Source: Prorocentrum cordatum (Eukaryota > Sar > Dinophyceae > Prorocentrales > Prorocentraceae). From it: a stretch of 24,063 nt of DNA. The notes under the pieces were generated by a model, which ran no database searches, was not told where the DNA came from, and was given only the letters and a program-made list of their open reading frames with translations. Location: assembly GCA_963575745.1 (NCBI GenBank), contig CAUYUJ010004534.1, positions 45,001-69,063 of the forward strand, read 5' to 3'. Positions 1 to 8,546 of this stretch are shown here, one piece after another (the first letter of the stretch is position 1; each line of letters opens with the position of its first letter). Position numbers and translations under genes: made by a program.

Positions 1-158
1 TGGTCTTGCAGGACTCGGCGCTTGCTCCGCGCATTTCCCGCCCTTTACCTATCCCCCTGAACCCTCTCCCGCCTCTCCCTCTCATCTCCCCTCCCTTTTT
101 CCCATTCCCTCCCTCGCCTCCCTCCTCCATCTCTCCCTCTCTCTCTCCCTCTCTCTCC

Positions 159-202
<44 letters not shown>

Positions 203-3200
203 CCTCCCCCTCCCCCTTCCTCTCTCATCCTTCACTCTGTGTCTCCTCTCCTCCTCCTCCTGAACTCCCCCGCCTCCTGCTCCTGCTCCTGCTCCTCCTC
301 CTCCTCCTTCTCCTCCTCTTCCCTCGGCCTCGTCATCGTCATTGTCAGCGCGACCGCCATCGTCATAATGGCACGGCCTCTCATCCGTACGTTCCTCCTC
401 CCCCTTCTCCTCTCCCTCCTCTCCCTCCTCCTCCTCCGCCTCGTGCCTCCTCCTTCCTTTCTCCTCCTCATCCTCCTGCTCATCCTCCACATCATGTCTC
501 ATCTCCTCCGCCCGTCCAGGATTCAGCGAGAGCTGCGGCGTTCCGCCCCTACTTGGCCGGCGACGGTGTTATCGCCCCCGCCCCCGCCAGCGAGGAAGAG
601 GAGGCCGCGGCGCCTGCGGCGGCGCCAGTGCCGCTGCCAGCGCCCGCAGCCCCCGCGCCTGCAGCTGCCGCTGGGCAGCCTCGGGAGGAGGGGGAGCTTA
701 GCCTTGGCCAGCCCGAGGATGAGGGGGGCGTTGCCGCAGGGGCCCCAGCCGCTCTGGCAGCAGCAGGACATTCGGTGGGTGGCTCAACGTTTCCATGGGG
801 GGAAAGGGGCAGGCCCCGGGGCCGAGGCCCCTCGGCGCCCGAAGCAACACGCCCACCCTCCCGTTCCACCTGCTGCCGCTACTGCTTCACTGCTGCTGCT
901 CTTCTGCTCTTCCTCCTCTTTCATCCTGATCTCTGTCTCCTCGCACTCCTCCACGCCGCTGCCTCCATCTTAGTGCAGCCAGGTTCCCCTCTCATCCTTC
1001 CCCCGCCCTCTCCCCCTCCCCCTCTACACAAGTCCCCCGCCCCCCCAAAGCCACAAAGCCCCTCCCTCTGGTGGGCGCAGTCTCGCACCCTCCCCCCCTT
1101 GCAGGAGTCGACGCTGAGCTGATGGCGCTGACCCGCATCTTCGGCCGATTCAAGCAGCACTTCGGCGGGGCCACCGTCGCCAACCCGAGCGCCGACTGGG
1201 CCTTTGTCGTGACTGTTACCTCTCCAGCAGGCTACGGGAGGGCACCAACGGCACCAACCCCTTCGTCCACTGCTGGTGTTTGAGTTTTTGATCATCGGGT
1301 GCGGTATGAGTTCACCCTTCGCCCTTTTTGTGATTTCTGAGACAACCTGATCGATCGAGATCGATACCTCGACCGCTCCTGATCGTTGGTCGCTCGGTCG
1401 CTTACCCTTGCTGCCTTGCTGTCCCCCGACTATAATCCCTGAGCCGTCAGCCCCCCCCCCGTCCTCGCGGTCGCCAGCCCAGGCGACGTCGCGCGGGGTG
1501 GTTGGATCGTCGCCCTGAAGTTCGGCAGGGGCGCCAACCGCGTCTGGACCGTGGCCGGCGTCAAGTGCGACGGCGGCAGCGACTATACCGACGCTACCTT
1601 CGCCGTGACGCGCCCCATGAACTTCGGCCTGCTGACAGCGAGGATGCACGACCTGGTCGCCCGGTGGCGCGCGGGCTCCACAGTCACCATCGAGCGCAGG
1701 CCTCTTGACTGGCAGGGCCCCACCCTTGCGTCGGCACATCTCGTCTCGCAGTCCGCGGCGCCCGTGTTCGACTTCACGGAGGCTCACAGGCGGCGAGGGC
1801 GTCGCCCCAGGGGCGCCGACGAGAGCGATGCTGGCGACCCCGACGAGGGCGACGACGACAGCGATGGCGGCGACGACGGCACCGACGGCGACGCCGCCTA
1901 CGAGCGCGACTTGATGGATGACCTGTTCACCAACATGATGGCCAGCGAGGCTGACGGGGAAGTCGGCGACGACGTCGCCGACGCCGAGGCGGGCGACGCT
2001 GCTGTCGCTGCACGCGAGGCCGCCCGCGAAGAAGCTCGGGCTCTGCGTGCCGCAAAGCAGGCGGACGACGCTGGAGGACTCGGCCAATCCCGAACCCACC
2101 CCCCACCTTCTGCCCGACCACGACACCCGACCCACCCCATGCCCCATGCCATCAGTGTCAGCAGCAGTTCTCGGGACCAGACGGGCGCGCGCAGGGGGAG
2201 TGAGGGGGGTAGGCGGAGACGGGGTAGGGAAGGTAGGCGAGCAAGGCACTGGAGGAGGGGCCTGAGGCGAGGCGAGGGGGGATCGACGCGGCGTGTCGAG
2301 TGCGGTTTCCGGTTCCTCAGGAGGCGAGCTGGCCGGGGCAGCCGCGGCGGCTGCTGAGCCCGAGGCCGAGGGCGGCCACAGCGGCCTCGCGATGGACGAG
2401 CCAGCGTACATGATGGAGGCGATGCTCCACGTGGCCGAGGAGTTGGCCATCCCGAGGGCCTTGGCGATTCCACTGCAGCCAGGCGTGGAGCTCAACGGCC
2501 ACGCCATGCTTGCCAAGTGGGCCGCTGAAGTCGTCGTGACGCTGCAGGCCGCGACGGACCACCTCGGCAGCCGCGCCTTCGCAGCCAAACACGTGGCGCT
2601 GCTGGTTGGGGTCACCCATGGAGCTGCTCGTGAGGGCGACGACGACGCCGACGTGGACGCGTCGGAGTGCGACGTCGAGCGGCCCAGGTTCTGGCACTGC
2701 GACGTCGCGAACCCGGCCGCCCCAGTTGGGCGCATGCTTCGCCTGGACGCGCAGTGCCGCGTCGTGTACTGCCCCCCGCAGACTCGGGCGGCCCTGGAGT
2801 TGGCGGCCACTCGCACGATCATCGGCAACGTGGGCATCCAGATGGTGAAGGCCAAGGCGGACCTGCGCCCCCACGTGCCAGCGGGCGCCCTTCGGCTGTA
2901 CCACGTCGCGGAGATCTCGGTGGACACGCTGGCGCTGGACGTCGAGCCGTGCGCTGGGTGCCGCGACAACGTGCTGGGCGGGCCAGCAGCAGAGGCTGCC
3001 GCGAGGGCCGCTGGGGACCCTCCGCCAGAGCGCAGCCGCGCCTGCCCTGTGTGCCTCGCCCACTGGCACAAGGCGCGCCGACGGCGGCGACGACGGCGAC
3101 GACGTCGGGCATGACGATGGACGATGAACGACGACGACGACGACGAGACATGCCCTCACAAGACGAGGGCATGTCTCGTCGTCGTCGTCGTGCTTGGAGG

Positions 3201-4654
3201 AGGATGATGATGAGGAGGAGGAGGACAGGAGGAGGAGGAGGAGGAGGAGGAGGAGGAGGAGGAGGAGGAGGAGGAGAAGGAGTCTGGAGGAGCAGGAGGA
3301 GGAGGAGGAGGAGGAGGAGGATGGCGTGGTCGTCTCAACGGCCACGCCATGCTTGGAGGAGGAGGAGGAGGAGGAGGAGGAGGAGGAGGAGAAGGAGGAG
3401 GAGGAGGCGGTGGCGGTAAGAGGAAGGATGCGGGGGAGGCAAGGATGGGGGGAGGCAGGTGCCCCGCCGCCTCCCTCTCCACTCCGCCAACCTCCCTCGC
3501 TCCTCTCCCTGCGAAGGCGTGCCAGATCCAGGCGGCGGCCGCGGGGCTGCCTGCGCCAGCTGCACCGGCGGCAGCAGGACAGCGGCCGCGTCTCGGGGCC
3601 GGGCTCAGTCGCACTCGTATCGCATACCTCGTCTTCATCGTTCCCTCCCTCTCTCTCTCTCTTCCCCCTCCCTCCCTCCTCCCTCCCCCTCATCCATTTC
3701 ACCCACTTGAGCCCTCCAAATCCAACCCTCAAGCTCTCTTCCTATCGTCTCAAGCCAGATTGCAGGCCAAGTCCCGCGTTCGTCAGAGTCTGGCAGACTG
3801 GTCGCGGGAGTGTCCGAGCGCCCATTGCGCCATCCAATGCATGCCGCGCGCGCGCGCACACATGCACACGCACACACACGCGTCGCTCTTGTATGCGTAT
3901 GTATATACCTATATACACAGATATATGTATGTTTCCGCACATACACACATATGAGTGTCTACACACTCCCCCACTGAGCTCGCTCGCTCACTGCCCCCCC
4001 CTCTCATGCTGCGGGGCTCAGTCTGGTCGCACGCGAGGAGGGGGATGCCAGGGGGCGGAGGCGGAGGAGGAGGAAGCCATAGTGCGAGGAAGTCTCGGTC
4101 GAAACCGTCAGGGCGGCCGCGGCCAAGGCTACATATGTCGTGGCCCGCCCTCCGCCACCTAGCCAGTCCTCTCCGCCCCCTGCCTGTGCCGCGCGCCGGC
4201 GCATAGGACCCGGTGCTCTGCGGGAGATCCTGTGCCGCGCCGTCTCCGAGGCCCCTGGCGGCAGCCGCGTCGTGAACTACGCCGACGTCGCCGGCGGGTT
4301 CAACGCGGACACCACCACCCCTGGCTCACTGTTCCTCTCTGTTCCTCTTGACGTTGCTCCCATGTGCCTGCCTATTCGCCCAACTCCCCTTGCATCTCCC
4401 CCTCCGCCTCTTCGTCCGTGCACATATCCTCCTCCTCCACATCTCCGCATCCTGCAGTGTGCTGTCCCACGACGACGTCCGTGCTGCGCCTTGCTCGGGC
4501 GCGCCAGGAGTGGTCGGCCGCGCTGGGAGGGACTGAGCGGCGGGCCAATGTGTGCATGTGGTGCGCGCGCTTGATGGGCACGCGAGGTGCCCTGGCGACG
4601 CTCCTTTTCGGGGCTGCAAGAGATCGCCCCGCGCAGCATGCACGATTCGCATAA
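1..4654 (+). CDS. Gene A: multi-exon gene, unknown protein with a Cys/His zinc-binding-like motif (5' end outside window)
   Basis: I do not recognise this family. The model joins exons 1-11, 520-766, 1105-1230, 1483-2076, 2321-3072, 3517-~3630, 4052-4127, 4207-4323 and 4458-4654 (TAA), and the reading phase agrees at every junction where both splice sites could be placed. From N to C terminus the product has an Ala/Pro/Glu-rich linker, a short conserved-looking block (MALTRIFGRFKQHFGG), a hydrophobic block (GGWIVALKFG), an Asp-rich acidic stretch, then a mostly helical-looking domain ending in CAGC and CPVCLAHWH, which could bind zinc. The last exons encode an acidic/Gly-rich linker and a small Cys-containing tail. 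Introns use GA or GC at their 5' ends. An alternative is that the gene ends at the TGA at 3112-3114 and the exons after 3517 belong to another gene. Function is unknown; nuclear or cytosolic location cannot be told. Confidence 0.5.
12..519 (+). other. Intron A1 (GA-AG), CT-rich with a CT dinucleotide run
   Basis: The donor side TTGCAG|GACTCGGCG and the acceptor side TCCAG|GATTCAGCG share CAGGAYTCRGCG (10 of 12 bases identical). The body is almost wholly pyrimidine on the + strand, with (CT)n around 158-200 and CTC triplets after 240, which serves as an oversized polypyrimidine tract. Confidence 0.4.
520..766 (+). CDS. Gene A exon 2: Ala/Pro/Glu-rich linker
   Basis: Begins after the acceptor CCCGTCCAG at 519, which follows 450 bases of CT-rich tract. 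It reads DSARAAAFRPYLAGDGV, then an Ala/Pro/Glu-rich low-complexity stretch. The proposed end at 766 (GCAGCAG|GA) leaves phase 1, matching the acceptor at 1104. A GT at 775 or 779 is an alternative donor. Confidence 0.45.
767..1104 (+). other. Intron A2 (GA-AG)
   Basis: Junctions GCAGCAG|GA and TTGCAG|GA share GCAGGA. The second half is CT/CCC-rich. Phase 1 on both sides. Confidence 0.4.
1105..1230 (+). CDS. Gene A exon 3
   Basis: Follows CCCCTTGCAG and reads VDAELMALTRIFGRFKQHFG, then GATVANPSADWAFVVTVTSPAG. Composition is that of an ordinary folded protein, unlike the flanking CT tracts. CCAGCAG|GC at 1230 is used as a GC donor; joining to 1483 keeps frame (a split Gly codon). Confidence 0.55.
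1231..1482 (+). other. Intron A3 (GC-AG)
   Basis: Junctions CAGCAG|GCTACG and GCCCAG|GCGACG share CAGGC plus a following ACG. It contains a run of ten or more C before the acceptor. Phase 1 on both sides. Confidence 0.5.
1483..2076 (+). CDS. Gene A exon 4: hydrophobic block followed by an Asp-rich region
   Basis: Reads GDVARGGWIVALKFGRGANR, continuing through VWTVAGVKCDGGSDYTDATF and PMNFGLLTARMHDLVARWRA. After about residue 100 it becomes strongly acidic (GDPDEGDDDSDGGDDG), then helical and Ala-rich (EAAREEARALRAAKQADD). The exon is 594 bases and enters and leaves in phase 1 using a GA donor after GGAG at 2076. Confidence 0.6.
2077..2320 (+). other. Intron A4 (GA-AG)
   Basis: Junctions CTGGAG|GA and CCTCAG|GA share AGGA, phase 1 on both sides. 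It includes a G/A-rich middle (about 2190-2280) and a pyrimidine-rich acceptor. Confidence 0.45.
2321..3072 (+). CDS. Gene A exon 5: largest domain, ends in a CxxC / CPVCLAHWH zinc-like motif
   Basis: Starts after TTCCTCAG. It encodes about 250 residues: an Ala/Glu-rich start, then YMMEAMLHVAEELAIPRALA, FAAKHVALLVGVTHGAA, an acidic insert, FWHCDVANPAAPVGRMLRLD, LYHVAEISVDTLALDVEPCAGC and finally SRACPVCLAHWHK. The two Cys pairs plus the HxH suggest zinc binding (inference). CACAAG|GC at 3072 is proposed as a GC donor. If it is not spliced, the frame runs on through a poly-Arg tail encoded by CGA/CGG repeats to TGA at 3112-3114. Confidence 0.6.
3131..3191 (+). repeat. Perfect 27-bp inverted repeat with 7-base loop
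   Basis: Left arm 3131-3157 ends CGAGACATGCCCTC; right arm 3165-3191 begins GAGGGCATGTCTCG; loop ACAAGAC. All 27 pairs match by hand. The outer half of each arm is ACG/CGT triplet repeat and the inner half is non-repetitive. It lies 16 bases after the TGA at 3112-3114, inside proposed intron A5. Confidence 0.9.
3195..3418 (+). repeat. GGA/GAG purine triplet tract
   Basis: Nearly uninterrupted purine triplets on the + strand, broken at 3320-3355 by a non-repetitive segment. Its translations (poly-Arg, poly-Glu, poly-Gly; poly-Pro and poly-Ser on the other strand) are not genes. Confidence 0.9.
3517..3630 (+). CDS. Gene A candidate exon 6 (3' end uncertain, 3630 or 3639)
   Basis: Opens after CTGCGAAG at 3516 in phase 0, matching exon 5. 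It reads ACQIQAAAAGLPAPAAPAAA and then GQRPRLGAGLSRTRIAYL. The flanks share AAGGCG with the previous donor. GT donors follow at 3631 and 3640, then a CT-rich tract. The Ala/Pro-rich content makes the coding call weak. Confidence 0.3.
3840..3975 (+). repeat. CG/CA/TA dinucleotide-rich microsatellite
   Basis: Alternating GCGCGC, then ACACAC, then TATATA-like sequence, a purine-pyrimidine alternation able to adopt Z-DNA. It lies inside the proposed intron between gene A exons 6 and 7. Confidence 0.75.
4052..4127 (+). CDS. Gene A exon 7 (acidic then Gly/Arg-rich)
   Basis: Preceded by GATGCCAG. It reads GAEAEEEEAIVRGSLGRNRQ and then GGRGQ. It ends CAAG|GC at 4127 in phase 1, which matches the next acceptor. 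The 5' boundary is uncertain because the region is purine-rich with several AG sites. Confidence 0.4.
4128..4206 (+). other. Intron A7 (GC-AG), 79 bases
   Basis: CAAG|GCTACA ... GCATAG|GACCC. Shortest intron in the window and the only one of ten where the two flanking dinucleotides differ (GC versus GA). Phase 1 on both sides. Confidence 0.45.
4207..4323 (+). CDS. Gene A exon 8
   Basis: After the acceptor GCGCATAG at 4206 it reads GPGALREILCRAVSEAPGGS and RVVNYADVAGGFNADTTTPG, clearly protein-like with no low complexity. It joins exon 7 in phase over a 79-base GC-AG intron. The 3' end is placed at CCTG|GC (4323); a GA donor near 4311 is an alternative. Confidence 0.5.
4458..4654 (+). CDS. 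Gene A terminal exon
   Basis: After CATCCTGCAG, in the frame set by exon 8, it reads SVLRLARARQEWSAALGGTE, then RRANVCMWCARLMGTRGALA, and stops at TAA 4652-4654. It contains a CMWC pair. If the exon instead begins at 4508 after GCGCCAG, phase is also kept. Confidence 0.4.
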
Positions 4655-4769
4655 GCGTGTTTTGCGGGTGAACCGCCAACCGGTGCCAGCCGTGCCATGG
4701 TGCCGCGCCTGCCCAGTCAGCGCGCTGGCTGTGTGCGCGCGCCGCCTGGTGGCGGGCCGTGGAGGGGGA

Positions 4770-4990
4770 CCAGGATGATGATCAATGAATATATCATAGA
4801 TGGTAATGCTAGGCATTGTTATGACGATGGTTGCAATGATGATGCTAATGGTGATGGTGCGGACGGTGCGGCTGATGGTGCGTACGATGGTGATGATTAT
4901 GACGATGACGATGCCGACGCTGCTGAGTACGATGCCGTTCATGATGATGAGTAAGCTGACCTTGATGACGACAATGATCATGATTATGGT
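4770..4990 (+). repeat. GAT-rich imperfect triplet/hexamer repeat
   Basis: Degenerate GATGAT with GAC, GGT and AAT variants. Translations rich in Asp or Met are repeat artefacts. It precedes the palindromic array at 5287, the same order as at 22543 onward. Confidence 0.85.
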
Positions 4991-5286
4991 TGTGGTCGGG
5001 GACTCGCATGCTGCGAATGATGTGAACGAGCGGCTGTGCGGCCCCTGTGAGCCGCCGTTTCAGCGCACCGCGCCTCGCGCTGAGGACTTGCGTCCAGGCG
5101 GCTGATCGCGGGCGGGGCCGATGCCACCGACCGTGCTTGGGGTGCAGCGCTCGGCGACTGGCGGGGGGGTGGCACCCCAGCTGGCGCTGCGGTCGGGCCA
5201 CCGCCACGCTCTGAGGACGTGACCAACGTATTGTGATGGGAACGCGCCCACGCCACATCGGACGCTGGCGGCGAGGTCTCCATCGC

Positions 5287-6460
5287 GTGCTGGGGACGCC
5301 CTCCTACCCAGCGTGCGCTGGGACGTGATCCCCATCATGTGATGATGTGGTCGAGCCTTCCCTCCCCAGCAGATGGCGCTAGGGGCGGGGTCACCAGTGT
5401 ATGATATTGGGGGGCATGGCCCCCAACATATGATGTTGGGGACGTAGTCCCCATCAGCTGGTGCTGGGGACGAGGTCCCCAGCATATGATGCGGGGGACG
5501 GCCCCCCCAGCACATGATGCTGGGGACGTGGTCCCCAGCGGATGGCGGTGGGGCCGGGGTCCCCAGCGCATGATGCTGGGGACGGGCCCCCCAGCAGATG
5601 GCGCTGGGGACGTGGCCCCCAGCAGATGGTGCTGGAGACGGGCCCCCCAGCAGTCGGTGATGGGGAGCCGTCGGTGCTGGGGACGGGGTCCAACATTTGG
5701 TGCTGGGGACGGGACCCCCAGTAGATCGTGCTGGGGATGGGGTCCCCAGCAGTCGGTGCTGGGGACGGGGTCCCCAGTAGATGGTGCTGGGGACGGGGTC
5801 CCCAGCAGTCGTTGCTGGGGACGGGGTCCCCAGCAGTCGGTGCTGGGGACGGGGTCCCCAGTAGATGGTGCTGGGGACGGGGTCCCCAGCAGTCGGTGCT
5901 GGGGACGGGGTCCCCAGCAGATGGTGCTGGGGACGGGGTCCCCAGCAGTCGGTGCTGGGGACGGGGTCCCCAACATATGGTGCTGGGGACGGGGTCCCCA
6001 GTAGATCAGTCGTGCTGCTGGGGAGGGTCCCCAGCAGTCGGGCTGGGACGGGGGTCCCCATAGCAGTCATCGGTGCTGGGGACGAGGGGGACGGGGTCCC
6101 CAGCAGTCGGTGCTGGGGACGGGGTCCCCAGTCGATGGTGCTGGGGACGGGGTCCCCAGCAGTCGGTGCTGGGGACGGGTCCCCAGCCCATGATGCTGGG
6201 GATGGGGTCCCCAGCAGCTGGCACTGGGGACGGGGTCCCCAGCCCATGATGCTGGGGACGGGGTCCCCAGCAGATGGTGCTGGGGATGTGGTCCCCAGTA
6301 TATGGTGCTGGGGACGGGGTCCCCATCGGATGACGCTGGGGACGGGCCCCCCAGCACATGGCGCTGGGGATGGGGTCCCCAGCGTGTGGTGCTGGGGACA
6401 GGGCCCCCATCACATGATGATGGGGACAATGTCCCCAACAGCTGATGCGGGTGACATGGT
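5287..6460 (+). repeat. 28-base palindromic minisatellite array (about 40 units)
   Basis: The core CTGGGGACGGGGTCCCCAG is an inverted repeat (arms CTGGGGAC / GTCCCCAG). Cores are separated by 9-base linkers such as CAGTCGGTG, TAGATGGTG and CATATGATG. Units around 5750-6000 are nearly identical and decay toward both edges, the usual pattern for unequal exchange. Because 28 is not a multiple of 3, all frames on both strands stay largely open (GAGDGVPSSRCWG on +, CWGPRPQHRLLGTPSPAPT on -). These are artefacts, not a protein gene. Confidence 0.92.
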
Positions 6461-8135
6461 CCAACCGCGCGCTGGGGCCGACTCTCTCCAGGCGATGCGG
6501 TGGACGATGTATACGCCCCCGTGCGCTGGGCCCAACGCGCGATATCGCTGCCCGCGCTCGTGCATGGCGCCGCGCGACGTCGGCTTGCACTCGCGACTCA
6601 GCTTGTGTCGGGCGCGCTGCGTCGGTTCACCACGCGCCCACGCGCGGGTGCAGCTGCTCGACTGAGCGTGTGCGCGCTGTCCCACTGTGCGCTAGATTAG
6701 CGCCATCGGCGCTGTCCAACCACCCACTCGCTGCCAGTCATGATGTTCACAATGATGCCCCATGTCCCTATCTGGGGGTGATGCTGCTGATGACGTGGGC
6801 CTCGAGATGGGGCCCGAAGCGGCCCCTGGTGGCCCGGGCCCCTCCGGGCAAATTGTCACGGGCAAACAGGAAGTTGTGAGGAGGGCGATTGCTGCACGAC
6901 GCACCCGCACGATGGTCATGCCTTGGTACTTGAGGTTGCATCGTGCACGTTCCACACCACGCGAGGTCGCGTGCCAGCCGCGGTGTATCCGATAACGCAT
7001 GCATGTGCATGTATAGCTTGTGCGGCCCCCACGAGCGTTCACACCGCAGCGTGCACAGTGCCCCAGTGTCCCCTATCATTACAGTGACCCCCCCACACAC
7101 ACACTCGCGCACTCACGAGTGTGTGTCGTGACAACTAGGGTGCTGGTGCTGGTGAGCGCCTGCGCCTTGCTGGCACGCGTGCACGTGGCGGCGCGGTGGC
7201 GCGTTGCCGCAGCTGTACAGCTGCACAGCTTTTCTTCTCGTGCTGGTGGACGCCTGCGCGTTGCTGGCACGAGCGCGCGCGGCTGCGCGGCGACCCAGCC
7301 GCGTCGTCGCCGCTGCGAGCCCGAGTGATGCAACGCGCTCGGTGGGGCAGTGCGGTGAGAAACTTGCAGCGTGGAGTCATGCCCCTCACTGCCTTCGCGC
7401 TCGCTCGCCCGTGCACTTGTCGGACCAGGGCGAGTTGCAACGACGAGGAGGGCGGATCAACGTCTGACCTCGGGCCCCTCAATCGCACCCGTCATCCGAG
7501 CTGTGCCCAGCCGCGGCGACGATGGGGCCCATCGTTGTCTCAACTCGCCCTCTATCCCCTGTCCTTGCCCTTCCGCTGCCCCCCGCCCCCGCCGCGCCGC
7601 CTGGGCCGTCGTCGACAACCTCGAGGCACCGCCCAGCAGCAGCGCGCGGCCGCGCGCTGCCGAGCCGCCGCCGCAGCGGGGGGAGGAGGGTGAGCAGGGC
7701 TGAGCCCAGCGACGTCATGCCACCGTTCTCCTCTCCCCCTCGTCCTCCCCAACGTCTCTCCTCAAACCCATCCCCAGCGAGCGTCGTCGCAGCCGGCAGG
7801 GGGGGCGGCGCGACGAGGGGGGGATATTATAAATATAGCACGTCCCCTACCCCATCTGTTTTGTACGCAGCTGCCCTCCCCAGTGGTGCCCCGCGGTATC
7901 GCGACGTTGGCTCGAACGTGCGCCTGCCTCTGCTCCGCGCTCGGGCCCCCAACGTGTCCGCCACTGTCCCGCGCGGGGCCCCCTCGTGGTCTCGCTGGGT
8001 CGAGGGGCCCGACGTGGCATAAGGCGCATGTAAGTGATATGCACAGCTCCGAGAATGTCAAGCAACCGCCAATCGAGGGCTGACCGGGCTGACCCGCTCG
8101 CGGGGCCTCGGGAATACGGTCTCCACGGCCCAAGG
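6461..8135. other. No confident gene; GC-rich spacer
   Basis: One ATG-initiated open stretch at 6762-6995 (MSLSGGDAADDVGLEMGPEA) has balanced composition but no recognisable motif or splice support. A roughly 54-base segment at 7143-7196 recurs imperfectly at 7238-7291. A perfect 12-bp palindrome AGCTGTACAGCT lies at 7211-7222. A short AT-only island (ATATTATAAATATA, 7824-7837) stands out against the GC-rich surroundings. Confidence 0.5.
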
Positions 8136-8200
8136 GGCTTCCAAGACGGCTCACAGAGGCTTCCAAGACGGCCCTTAGAGGCCTCCAAGACGGCCCTGGA
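8136..8200 (+). repeat. Three tandem 22-base units
   Basis: Units of GGCTTCCAAGACGGCNCNNAGA start at 8136, 8158 and 8180. The last unit is slightly shorter. Confidence 0.85.
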
Positions 8201-8248
8201 ATGGGCAAGAAACAGGCACAACAAAAGCACAATAGGGGCTCAGGCAAA

Positions 8249-8277
8249 AGTCACTCAAGACAGCCTCTTGAGGGACT
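8249..8277 (+). repeat. Hairpin (12-position arms, one mismatch)
   Basis: Arms AGTC-A-CTCAAGA and TCTTGAG-G-GACT around the loop CAGCC. It lies in the spacer about 185 bases before the spliced-leader relic. Confidence 0.7.
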
Positions 8278-8460
8278 TTATTGGGGTGCCTCTCTTGGGG
8301 CCCAATCGGGTCCTTTCTCCTCCTCCTCCTCCTCCTCCTCGGGGGGCCCGCCCTGTGTACCATGGCCTGAAAGACCAGGCATTCAGTCAAGTGCGTTTGT
8401 GGGCTCTCCTGCGTTTTTGGGCGCCCCGCCCCACGCCGCTCACTGCCCGTCCCCGTCCCC

Positions 8461-8477
8461 TCCGTAGCCATTTTGGC
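8461..8477 (+). other. Relic dinoflagellate spliced leader (DinoSL), 17 of 22 bases
   Basis: TCCGTAGCCATTTTGGC is identical to the first 17 bases of the 22-base DinoSL that is trans-spliced onto dinoflagellate mRNAs (known consensus DCCGTAGCCATTTTGGCTCAAG). The last five consensus bases are replaced by CGTTAAG. No GT donor follows, so this is not an SL RNA gene. It lies 86 bases upstream of the methyltransferase ATG, the position expected if a trans-spliced mRNA was reverse-transcribed and reinserted. A chance 17-mer match in a window this size is of order 1 in 10^5 to 10^6. Confidence 0.85.
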
Positions 8478-8546
8478 CGTTAAGGTGTTAAGGTTCCGCG
8501 CTGAACTATCGCCGATCGGGGGCCCAGCATCCCAGCATATGCGACC

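Larger units (their letters stand above)
3073..3516 (+). other. Intron A5 (GC-AG), carries a perfect hairpin and a GAG-rich tract
   Basis: Junctions CACAAG|GCGCGCC and GCGAAG|GCGTGCC share AAGGCG and then GCC. Phase 0 on both sides. It contains the 27-bp hairpin at 3131-3191, a long GGA/GAG tract and a copy of 22 bases of exon 5. An alternative reading makes 3073-3114 coding and the remainder 3' UTR. Confidence 0.4.

Noticed and set aside
921-3071. 716-codon open frame on the minus strand
   Set aside because: It is antisense to gene A exons 3-5 and their introns; GC-rich coding bias keeps the opposite frame open. Its composition (Ala/Ser/Pro/Arg) is shadow-like and it crosses clear + strand splice junctions.
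5287-6460. CRISPR array
   Set aside because: There are regular palindromic repeats, but linkers are only 9 bases, fall into a few recurring types and sit in a eukaryotic genome with no cas genes.
5060-6590. Long open frames on both strands through the palindromic array (CWGPRPQHRLLGTPSPAP-type)
   Set aside because: The 28-base unit shifts frame each repeat and happens to lack stops in all frames. The same peptide appears on both strands because the core is palindromic.
7824-7837. TATA box promoter
   Set aside because: An AT-only island is present but no gene start follows, and dinoflagellate promoters usually lack TATA.
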